Assembly (NCBI GenBank): GCA_902490355.1
Contig: CABUDN010000106.1
Location: 1 to 9,629 of the forward strand
DNA from: an uncultured Oscillibacter sp.
Lineage (GTDB): Bacteria; Bacillota; Clostridia; Oscillospirales; Oscillospiraceae
DNA length: 9,629 bases
Direction: 5' to 3'
Below, piece by piece: positions 1-6,439 of this stretch; positions within the stretch are counted from its first letter, which is position 1, and each line of letters starts with the position of its first letter. A program made the translations under genes and the position numbers. Below the pieces are notes generated by a model, which was given only the letters and a program-made list of their open reading frames with translations, ran no database searches and was not told the origin of the DNA.

Positions 1-46
1 AGATAAAGGAATGTGACTGGAGTTCAGACGTGTGCTCTTCCGATCT
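1..46. other. Illumina TruSeq index-side adapter (artefact)
   Basis: This stretch is not biological. Positions 13-46 match the TruSeq index-side adapter, ending in GCTCTTCCGATCT. Positions 5-12 (AAAGGAAT) sit where the index lies and read ATTCCTTT in reverse complement, which from memory is TruSeq index 27. The leading AGAT is the end of the P7 sequence. The biological sequence starts at 47. Any reading frame or start codon in bases 1-46 is an artefact. Confidence 0.97.
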
Positions 47-678
47 AGCTGCTCTATGCCCTTCCCATCAGCACCGTCCAGGTCATCATCGGAAAGTACC
101 TGGCGCTGCTCATTCTCTTCCTGATCCCCCTGGCCATCATCTCCATCTATCCGCTGATCTTCAGCCAGTTCGGCGATGTGTATCTGCTGACCGCTTACGG
201 CTCACTCCTGGCCTTCTTTATCATGGGCGCCGCCCTGATCGCCCTGGGAATGTTCATCTCTTCCCTGACCGATAACCAGGGCCTCGCTGCCGGTATCGGC
301 ATTGCGGTGATCCTGTTCAATTATTACAGCGTCAGCCTTTCGGAATATGTCTCTTCCACTGCCATGGGCACCGTGGTGGCACTGTTGGTCTTAATTCTGA
401 TCCTAGCGGCCATCATCCGGTTCCTCACCAAAAACGACACCCTGGCCTACGGCATCGGCCTGGTGCTGGTTGTGGCAACTCTGGCCATGTACCTGGTCAA
501 CAGCACTGTCTTTGAAGGGCTGCTGCCGGAAATCATGAAGGCTCTGTCCCTGTTTGACCGGTTCACTACGTTTGTAAACGGCGTATTCGACATGACCGCA
601 ATCGTTTATTATTGCTCTGTGATCGCATTTTTCCTGTTCCTTTCCGTGCAGTCTCTTGAGAAAAGGAGGTACAACTGA
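47..678 (+). CDS. ABC-2 type permease, GldF-like (5' truncated)
   Basis: This is the C-terminal 209 or so residues of an integral membrane ABC transporter permease resembling GldF, the membrane subunit of the GldA/GldF/GldG transporter. The frame begins right after the adapter, where bases 47-48 (AG) probably finish a CAG codon giving QLLYALP. That matches the 'LLYxxPxSxxxIxxGKY' segment typical of this permease family. The rest is strongly hydrophobic with about five or six membrane segments, including one around AYGSLLAFFIMGAALIALG followed by the family-like FISSLTDNQ. About the first 100 residues are missing. The stop codon TGA overlaps the next ATG by one base, and a consensus AGGAGG at 664-669 lies inside the gene end. 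The missing upstream neighbour is expected to be the ATPase subunit. The substrate is unknown in Firmicutes. Confidence 0.85.
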
Positions 679-2132
679 TGAAAAAGTGGAATCTCCTGCA
701 TCCTGCTGACAACGCGCGGAGCAACCGCATTGCCCTTCAGGGCGGTTCCTACTCACTGGTCATCACCGCCGTGGTGCTGGCACTGCTGATTGTGGTAAAC
801 ATTCTGGTCTCCATCCTGCCCACCCCCATGACCCAGTATGACATCAGCGCAGCAAAGCTCTATTCCATTACCAGCAACACCAAGGTGGTGGTCAACGCCC
901 TGCAAGAGGACGTCACGATCTACTGGATCGTCCAGTCCGGCAAAGAAGATCAGATCATTGAAAATCTGTTGGGCAAATACGAAAGCCTTTCCGACCACAT
1001 TCAGGTGGTCAAGAAAAACCCCGACGTCTATCCCACTTTCGCCCAGCAGTACACGGATGAAACCGCAGAAAACAACAGCCTGGTGGTAGAGTGCGGTGAC
1101 CGCAGCCGCTTCATCTCGTACGATGATATCTACCTGCAGGAAGCGGACATGACTACCTACTCTTATAACACCTCTTTTGACGGTGAAGGTGCCATTACCT
1201 CCGCCATCGATTACGTGGTCAACGAAGAGCAGCCCCAGATCTACGTGCTGGAGGGCCACGGCGAATCAGAGCTTCCCTCTACCTTCTCCGACCAGATCGA
1301 ACGGGAGAATATGGAGCTGCACACCTTCTCCCTGCTCACTGTGGACGCCATCCCCGAGGATGCAGACTGCATCATGATCTATGGCCCCACCAGTGACATC
1401 TCTACGGAAGAAAAGGATATGCTCGCGGACTATGTAGCCTCCGGCGGAAAGCTGCTGGTTATGGCCGGTCCCGTGGAAAGCGGCTCTTTGGATAATCTGC
1501 TGAGTCTGCTTTCCGACTACGGCGTTACCGCCACCGACGGCATCGTGATTGAAGGAGACCGGGAACACTATGCCTTCCAGCTGCCCTTCGCCCTGATGCC
1601 CGACATGTCCAGCAGCGAGATTACAGACTCCCTGATCGAAGAGCATTATTACCCCATCATGCCCATTTCCCAGGGCCTGACCGTGGGCGATACCCCTTCC
1701 GGTGCCACCGTCACCACGCTTTTGACCACGTCTGACCTCTCCTTCAGCAAAACCGCAGGCTATGATCTTTCCACCTATGAAAAAGAGGACGGCGATGTGG
1801 ACGGTCCCTTCGCGGTGGGTGTCTCCATCACCTGTGACAGCGGCGGACAGCTGACCTGGTTCTCCTCCTCCGATTTCCTGGATGACATGTACAACGCCTA
1901 TTCCTCCGGTGCCAATGTGAACCTGGGGATGAACGCCCTGTCCTCCATGATTGGAGAGAGCGAGGCAATGGCCATCCGCAGCAAATCCCTCAACTACAAC
2001 TATCTGACCATCAGCGATTCCACCTCCTCCCTGCTCAAAGTGGTCATGATCGGCGTATTTCCGCTGGTATATCTGGGAATCGGCATTTTTGTGGTGGTAA
2101 ACAGAAGGAGGACGCAAAATGAAGCGGGCTAA
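678..2132 (+). CDS. GldG-family ABC auxiliary membrane protein
   Basis: This 484-residue protein resembles GldG and the ABC-type auxiliary domain family (PF09822). It has a short cytoplasmic N-terminus, a membrane segment at about residues 24-47 and a large extracytoplasmic domain. A second membrane segment at about 452-474 ends in the positive stretch NRRR. The domain carries the motif YVLEGHGE at 189-196, typical of the family, and an IMIYGPTSDIS segment like the family's 'xxGPxxxls' strand, followed by a glycine-rich ASGGKLLVMAGP turn. The start is set by AGGAGG eight bases upstream. It overlaps the permease by 1 nt and the DUF4340 gene by 14 nt, so it is part of one tightly coupled operon. 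In Bacteroidetes GldG works with GldA and GldF in gliding and type IX secretion. Here no such machinery is visible, so its role is unassigned. The family call is firm and the function is not. Confidence 0.85.
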   Translation: MKKWNLLHPADNARSNRIALQGGSYSLVITAVVLALLIVVNILVSILPTPMTQYDISAAKLYSITSNTKVVVNALQEDVTIYWIVQSGKEDQIIENLLGKYESLSDHIQVVKKNPDVYPTFAQQYTDETAENNSLVVECGDRSRFISYDDIYLQEADMTTYSYNTSFDGEGAITSAIDYVVNEEQPQIYVLEGHGESELPSTFSDQIERENMELHTFSLLTVDAIPEDADCIMIYGPTSDISTEEKDMLADYVASGGKLLVMAGPVESGSLDNLLSLLSDYGVTATDGIVIEGDREHYAFQLPFALMPDMSSSEITDSLIEEHYYPIMPISQGLTVGDTPSGATVTTLLTTSDLSFSKTAGYDLSTYEKEDGDVDGPFAVGVSITCDSGGQLTWFSSSDFLDDMYNAYSSGANVNLGMNALSSMIGESEAMAIRSKSLNYNYLTISDSTSSLLKVVMIGVFPLVYLGIGIFVVVNRRRTQNEAG

Positions 2133-3600
2133 AAAGCTGTATATTCTGCTGGGCATTCTGGTGGCAGTCTGCGCTGTTACATTCGGTGTCAGCCGCTATC
2201 AGACCCGACAGGAAGAAATCAAAAACAGCGGCGAGGTCATTCTGGAAGTCCCCACCGATTCTGTGGAATCCCTTTCCTGGGACGTAGACGACCGCTCCTT
2301 CTCGTTCCACAAGGAGACAGCCGAAGAGGATACGGATTCGGAAAGCATCTGGATCTATGATGAAGACGATGCATTTCCGGTGGATAAGAACAAAATCAAC
2401 AGTCTCCTCTCCTGCTTTGAGTCCCTCAGCGCCGCCTTTGTCATTGAAAATCCGGAGGATCTGGGGCAGTATGGGCTGACCGATCCTACCTGCACCATCG
2501 ACTTCTCCGACGGTGAAACCTCTTACACGGTCTTGCTGGGCGATTACAGTCCCATGGACTCCCAGCGTTATGTCTCCATCGGCGACGGCAACGTCTATCT
2601 GGTGGAAGATGATCCCATGGAGGAGTTTGACGTTGAGCTGAGCAATATGCTGGATGATGACGACATCCCCTATCTGGAAGAAGAAGGCACAACCACCTCC
2701 ATCCGCTTCTCCGGGGATATCAACTATGAAATCACCTATGAGGCAGACAGTGCCAATACCTATCGGGAAGAAGACGTCTATTTCACTGAGCAAAACGGCC
2801 GTCAGGTCCCGCTGGATTCCACACGGGTGAGTGACTATCTCCATGAAGTCAGCTTCCTGTTCCCCGATGAATATGTGACCTACAAGGCCACCGATGAGGA
2901 TTTGGCCGCCTGCGGACTGGATAACCCCCAGCTGGTCATCGAGGCAGACTACAATACGGAGGATGATGACGGAAACACCGTCTCCAAGACCTTCACCATC
3001 AGCATCAGCCGTGACCCTGCCGAGCTGGCCAAAGCACAGGACGACGCAGAGAAAACGAACAGCTCCGATACCGAAACCACTTCCGAAGAGGAAGAGGACG
3101 CAGAAGCTGAGGACATTACCGCTTATATGCGGATCGGCGATTCCAAGATTATCTATCGGCTCTCCGGCGAGGATTACCAGACCCTGATGGCCGGCGGATA
3201 TAACGACCTGCGGCACACCGAGGTTCTGCCCGCTGATTTTGCCGACATCGCTCAGATTGACATTTCCCTGGAAGGCACGGATTACACCATTACCTCCGAG
3301 GGAGACGCAGAGGAGCGGACATACTTCTATGCAGACGAAGAACTGGATATTGCAGATCTCCAGTCCGCCATGCAGACTTTGACCGCGGATTCTTTCACGG
3401 ATGAACAGCCCACGGAAAAGGAAGAAATCCACCTGACGCTCCATCTGGATCTGGAAGGCGAACCCAGTGTGGAAATTGGGCTGTACCGCTATGACGGCTC
3501 TTATTGCTTGGCGGTAGTGGACGGCACACCCATGTGCCTGGTCCAGCGCAGCTATGTGGTAGACCTCATCGAAGCAGTAAACGCCATTGTGCTGAGCTGA
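2119..3600 (+). CDS. Membrane-anchored DUF4340 protein
   Basis: This 493-residue protein has an N-terminal membrane anchor (about residues 7-24 after a lysine/arginine-rich MKRAKK) and a large acidic outer domain. It matches the DUF4340 pattern: a DLGQYGLTDP segment at about residues 114-123, then a beta strand, LLGDYSP and a VYLVEDD strand. A second module begins near residue 266 (DLAACGLDNPQ) and repeats the layout, which suggests an internal duplication. Between residues about 305 and 337 lies a low-complexity acidic insertion (SSDTETTSEEEEDAEAED) that is probably disordered. The start ATG at 2119 has AAGGAGG at 2105-2111 and lies inside the end of the GldG-like gene. DUF4340 genes commonly follow gldF/gldG-like genes, so it is probably the outer partner of the complex. 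The biochemical role is unknown. No lipobox cysteine is evident, so it is likely a simple signal anchor. Confidence 0.85.
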   Translation: MKRAKKLYILLGILVAVCAVTFGVSRYQTRQEEIKNSGEVILEVPTDSVESLSWDVDDRSFSFHKETAEEDTDSESIWIYDEDDAFPVDKNKINSLLSCFESLSAAFVIENPEDLGQYGLTDPTCTIDFSDGETSYTVLLGDYSPMDSQRYVSIGDGNVYLVEDDPMEEFDVELSNMLDDDDIPYLEEEGTTTSIRFSGDINYEITYEADSANTYREEDVYFTEQNGRQVPLDSTRVSDYLHEVSFLFPDEYVTYKATDEDLAACGLDNPQLVIEADYNTEDDDGNTVSKTFTISISRDPAELAKAQDDAEKTNSSDTETTSEEEEDAEAEDITAYMRIGDSKIIYRLSGEDYQTLMAGGYNDLRHTEVLPADFADIAQIDISLEGTDYTITSEGDAEERTYFYADEELDIADLQSAMQTLTADSFTDEQPTEKEEIHLTLHLDLEGEPSVEIGLYRYDGSYCLAVVDGTPMCLVQRSYVVDLIEAVNAIVLS

Positions 3601-3624
3601 CAAATCTCCATCTTATGGTGAGTC

Positions 3625-3660
3625 GGTCCGGTGCCATCCGGCGCTTCCCTCTCCCGGACC
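3625..3660 (+). other. 7-bp inverted repeat after the ABC operon
   Basis: GGTCCGG (3625-3631) is complementary to CCGGACC (3654-3660), with 22 bases between them. It lies 24 bases after the DUF4340 stop and just before the strong terminator. There is no U-tract, so it is not itself an intrinsic terminator. It could protect the mRNA 3' end or be chance. Confidence 0.3.
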
Positions 3661-3671
3661 TCTCCAAATAG

Positions 3672-3720
3672 AGCAGGACCCGGATATCCCGCTGAGAGGG
3701 GATATCCGGGTCCTGCTTTT
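3672..3720. terminator. Strong rho-independent terminator, probably bidirectional
   Basis: A perfect 18-bp stem pairs 3673-3690 with 3699-3716 around an 8-base loop (GCTGAGAG). An extra A-T pair (3672/3717) and a TTTT tract (3717-3720) follow. It lies 72 bases after the DUF4340 stop. Read on the minus strand the hairpin is followed by CTATTTGG, a weaker U-tract, so it probably also ends the minus-strand operon whose last stop is at 3812. The genes on the two sides converge, which fits a shared terminator. Confidence 0.9.
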
Positions 3721-3811
3721 GTCTCTGCAGCGCAGCCGCTGCCTGCATTCGTCCAACTGTCCTATTCCCGGATCTTTGCAGATCCCATTGCCGATCTGTC
3801 CCCCGTTCCAC

Positions 3812-4843
3812 TCAAATCCGGTTGGACACATTCTCCTTTCGGCCGCCTTCCCGGCGGTTTCTTCGGTCGTTTCCCTCAACACTGTAAAACCGCCGCTTTT
3901 CCTGATACATCCGTTGGTCCGCCTCCTCCAGCTGCTCTTTGACGCTGCACGGTTCCGTCCTCCAGGAAATTCCCACGGCACACCGGATGCCTACCTGCTC
4001 CATTTTCCGCAAAACAGTACGGACGGCCGCTTGGAATGCAGCTTCTTCCAAGGTGTCATCCACCACAATAAACTCATCTCCGCCTGTGCGGTACGTTTTT
4101 TTCTCAAATACGCTCCACAGCTGCTCGGCCGCACGGCAGAGAAACTGATCTCCCACGCTGTGTCCCTGACTGTCATTAATGGCCTTGAGTCCGTTGAGGT
4201 CAAAGTAGGCCACTCCCAGCCGGGACTTGGTTTTGCTCCAGTCCGGCTCCATGATTTCATTGAACTTGTTGCGGTTATACACTCCCGTCAGGGAGTCCTC
4301 GTAACTCATCCGCAGCAGCATCGCGGTCTGATCCCGAATCTGCTCCTTCTGCTTTTCAATTTGTTCCTGCAGATATCGATAGGACTCCTGTGCCATTTTA
4401 ACCGGAAATCCCTGATCGCCTTTGATCATCTCCTGATAGGGATTGGAAATATGGATATGGCAGCAGCGCGGCTGTCCATCCCGCCACCGGAACACCATCG
4501 TAACCCGTTGGTGAACCCGCAGGCTGATTTGCGTGGATGCATCCGTGGCAACCCAGATCCGTCCAGTACACAAATAGGTCTCCGGCGCGATCTGGACAAC
4601 ATCATATTCCTCATCGGAGATGTTGCACTTGGGAACCTGCCCCGCGAACCGGCGAAAAATCGGTGCCACAGTCTCAATTCCCACCGCATATTCATACTCG
4701 CCTGCGCCAAACCAATGGACCGCATCGTCCAGCAGCGCAATCAGAGCTTCCACATCATTTTCGCAGTAATGCTTATGCAGCATCAGACTGGTCAGCTCCA
4801 TCGCCATCTGTTCTTTTCCCTTCTCGCCGGCTGTAACCGTCAT
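3812..4843 (-). CDS. Diguanylate cyclase with NTF2/SnoaL-like sensor domain
   Basis: This protein is predicted to make cyclic di-GMP from two GTP. From the preferred start it has 343 residues. A SnoaL/NTF2-like domain (about 13-132, HKHYCENDVEALIALLDDAV through VTMVFRWRDGQPRCCHIHI) probably binds a small ligand. A short predicted coiled coil follows (about 150-179, QEQIEKQKEQIRDQ), then the GGDEF domain from DSLTGVYNR (about 183). That domain has FDLNGLKAINDSQGH and an intact GGDEF at 254-258, so it should be active. The RxxD inhibitory site is absent; the aligned residues read VFEK. No EAL, PAS or membrane segment is seen. The start ATG at 4843 is chosen because AAGGGGG lies seven bases upstream and the N-terminus then fits the domain. 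The open frame continues without a stop to a GTG at 5032, which has no clear ribosome site, so a 406-residue form with a cysteine-rich extension is possible. It is the last gene of the leftward operon. Confidence 0.88.
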   Translation of the reverse strand: MTVTAGEKGKEQMAMELTSLMLHKHYCENDVEALIALLDDAVHWFGAGEYEYAVGIETVAPIFRRFAGQVPKCNISDEEYDVVQIAPETYLCTGRIWVATDASTQISLRVHQRVTMVFRWRDGQPRCCHIHISNPYQEMIKGDQGFPVKMAQESYRYLQEQIEKQKEQIRDQTAMLLRMSYEDSLTGVYNRNKFNEIMEPDWSKTKSRLGVAYFDLNGLKAINDSQGHSVGDQFLCRAAEQLWSVFEKKTYRTGGDEFIVVDDTLEEAAFQAAVRTVLRKMEQVGIRCAVGISWRTEPCSVKEQLEEADQRMYQEKRRFYSVEGNDRRNRREGGRKENVSNRI

Positions 4844-4857
4844 CCTCTTTCCCCCTT
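4844..4857 (-). promoter_or_regulatory. Ribosome binding site deciding the GGDEF gene start
   Basis: On the minus strand AAGGGGG (4857-4851) lies seven bases before the ATG at 4843. It is one base from the consensus AAGGAGG. The alternative upstream starts (GTG at 5032, ATG at 4894, ATG at 4861) have weaker or badly spaced purine runs. Confidence 0.6.
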
Positions 4858-5016
4858 CCATCCACAGTGCAGCCTTCCCGGCACGCACCTGCATGGCGGC
4901 TCTGCATCCACACTCCCGGATATACTGCAAAGCCTTTTCGCAAGCAGACAAATCCACGCTTTCCGGGCATGATTCTGCTCTTTCACACGGCTGCCTTCCA
5001 TGCACGCCGCAGCTTT

Positions 5017-6381
5017 TTATGGCGCCGGACACTCTGTACAGGCCGTCAGCAGCGCCACCGTCTCCACGTGGCGCGTTCCCGGGAACATATCCACCGCCGC
5101 CGCCCGGACAGCCGGATACCCCAGTTCCGCAAAGATCCGCAGATCCCGTCCCAGCGTGGCCGGATCGCAGGAGACATAGACCACCCGCCGCGGGCTCATG
5201 GCCGCCACAGAGGCAATCACCTCCGGGCTCAGGCCCTTGCGGGGCGGGTCCACCGTGATGACATCCGGCCGCAGGCCCTCAGCCTCCAGCCGGGCCGCCA
5301 CCTCCGCCGCGTCGCCGCAGAAAAACTCCGCGTTGGCAATACCGTTGCGCTCCGCGTTCTCCCGTGCATCCGCAATGGCCGGAGCCACAATTTCCGCGCC
5401 GATCACCCGCTTGGCCCGGCCGGCCATGCACAAGGTGATGGTACCGGTGCCGCAGTACAGATCCAGCACCGTTTCCTCCCCGGTCAGCCCGGCAAACTCC
5501 AGGGCTTTGCCATAGAGCACCTCCGCCTGATCCCGGTTTACCTGATAGAAAGAAGGCACGGAGAGCTTGAACGTCAGCCCGCACAAGGTGTCCATGAGGA
5601 AGTTCTCTCCCCACAGGGTACGGTACTTTTCTCCCAAAATGACATTGCCTTTGCGGGTGTTGACATTGAGCACCACACCCACTGTACGGGGTGCCGCCGC
5701 CCGGACATAGGCTGCCAGCTCCGGCTCCCGGGGCAGCTGGCGGCCATTGGCCACCACACAGCACAAACTCTCGCCCTTTTGGTTGACCCGGACGTAAATG
5801 TGGCGGATCAGTCCCTTCCCGGTCATCTCATCGTATGCCGGAATTTTGTAGCGGCGCATCCACTCTCCCACTGCCTGGGCAGTCCGGTCGGAGATCTCCG
5901 ACTGGATCAGGCACCGGTCCACCGCCACCACCTTGTGGCTGCGGGCCTGATAAAACCCGATAGTGCCATCCGGTCCTACCGGGTATTGGCTCTTATTGCG
6001 GTAGCGCTGGGGATTCTTCGCCCCCAGAATCTCTTCCACCGCAAGGTCTGTTGCACCCAGGCGGGTCAGGGCGTCCTGTACGCGCTGCCGTTTGGCCCAC
6101 AGCTCCTCACCGTAGGTCAGATGCTGAAAATCACACCCGCCGCACCGGCCATAGTACGGACACTCCGGCTTCACCCGCTCCGGCGAGGGGCGGATAATCC
6201 GCACAATCTCCCCCGCCGCCGCGGTCTTCATCACCTTTGTGATCCGCAGCTCGATCTCTTCACCCCGCACTGCCCTGGGAACAAACACCACCGCCCCATT
6301 CAAGCGGACAATCCCCAGCCCCTCGCTGGAGTACCCCTCCACCGTGCCGGTTGCACATTGATTCAGCCGCAGCTTCTCCAT
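5017..6381 (-). CDS. rlmD: 23S rRNA (uracil-C5)-methyltransferase, RlmD/RumA family
   Basis: This 454-residue enzyme is predicted to transfer a methyl group from S-adenosylmethionine to C5 of a uracil in 23S rRNA (U1939 in E. coli for RlmD). In order it has a TRAM RNA-binding domain (about residues 8-63, GTVEGYSSEGLGIVRLNG), then a [4Fe-4S] motif CPYYGRCGGC (Cys 74, 80, 83, with a fourth at 157 in VDRCLIQ). The methyltransferase core follows, with SFYQVNRDQ at 278-286, the SAM loop DLYCGTGT at 307-314, VDPPRKG at 377-383 and YVSCDP with the catalytic Cys405. HVETV near the end carries the likely base Glu440. Length is normal for the family. ATG at 6381 is preferred over an in-frame GTG at 6414 because GAAGGAAG lies six bases upstream. 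Firmicutes often carry two or more RlmD/RlmCD-like paralogues, so the exact target (U747, U1939 or both) cannot be read from sequence alone. Confidence 0.93.
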   Translation of the reverse strand: MEKLRLNQCATGTVEGYSSEGLGIVRLNGAVVFVPRAVRGEEIELRITKVMKTAAAGEIVRIIRPSPERVKPECPYYGRCGGCDFQHLTYGEELWAKRQRVQDALTRLGATDLAVEEILGAKNPQRYRNKSQYPVGPDGTIGFYQARSHKVVAVDRCLIQSEISDRTAQAVGEWMRRYKIPAYDEMTGKGLIRHIYVRVNQKGESLCCVVANGRQLPREPELAAYVRAAAPRTVGVVLNVNTRKGNVILGEKYRTLWGENFLMDTLCGLTFKLSVPSFYQVNRDQAEVLYGKALEFAGLTGEETVLDLYCGTGTITLCMAGRAKRVIGAEIVAPAIADARENAERNGIANAEFFCGDAAEVAARLEAEGLRPDVITVDPPRKGLSPEVIASVAAMSPRRVVYVSCDPATLGRDLRIFAELGYPAVRAAAVDMFPGTRHVETVALLTACTECPAP

Positions 6382-6387
6382 ATCCAA

Positions 6388-6395
6388 CTTCCTTC
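6388..6395 (-). promoter_or_regulatory. Ribosome binding site deciding the rlmD-like start
   Basis: On the minus strand GAAGGAAG lies six bases before the ATG at 6381. The upstream GTG at 6414 has no comparable site, so the 11 extra residues it would add are probably not translated. Confidence 0.7.
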
Positions 6396-6423
6396 TTGTG
6401 ATCTCATGCGGCACTCCGCCGCC

Positions 6424-6439
6424 GGAGGCTTACGCCTCC
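6424..6439 (-). other. Small hairpin spanning the nuclease stop codon
   Basis: On the minus strand GGAGGC-GUAA-GCCUCC forms a 6-bp GC-rich stem closed by a GUAA (GNRA-type) tetraloop. The UAA of the loop is the stop codon of the beta-CASP gene. No U-tract follows, so it is not a standard terminator. It may affect coupling to the methyltransferase 48 bases downstream, or be chance. Confidence 0.45.

Noticed and set aside
30..275. Small + strand open frame starting in the adapter
   Set aside because: Its start lies in adapter sequence and it runs out of frame over the GldF-like permease.
2044..3603. A 519-codon minus-strand open frame opposite the DUF4340 gene
   Set aside because: It is also codon-aligned with the real gene and comes from the same codon avoidance. 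It has no ribosome site or known fold signal, and the + strand gene has an anchor, ribosome site and operon context.
3766..3786. Short inverted repeat GGATC/GATCC near the end of the GGDEF gene
   Set aside because: Only five base pairs and no U-tract on either strand; the nearby 18-bp hairpin is the convincing terminator.
3719..4972. 417-codon + strand frame over the GGDEF gene
   Set aside because: It is antisense to a gene with an intact GGDEF motif, starts within the terminator's T-run region and encodes no recognisable domain.
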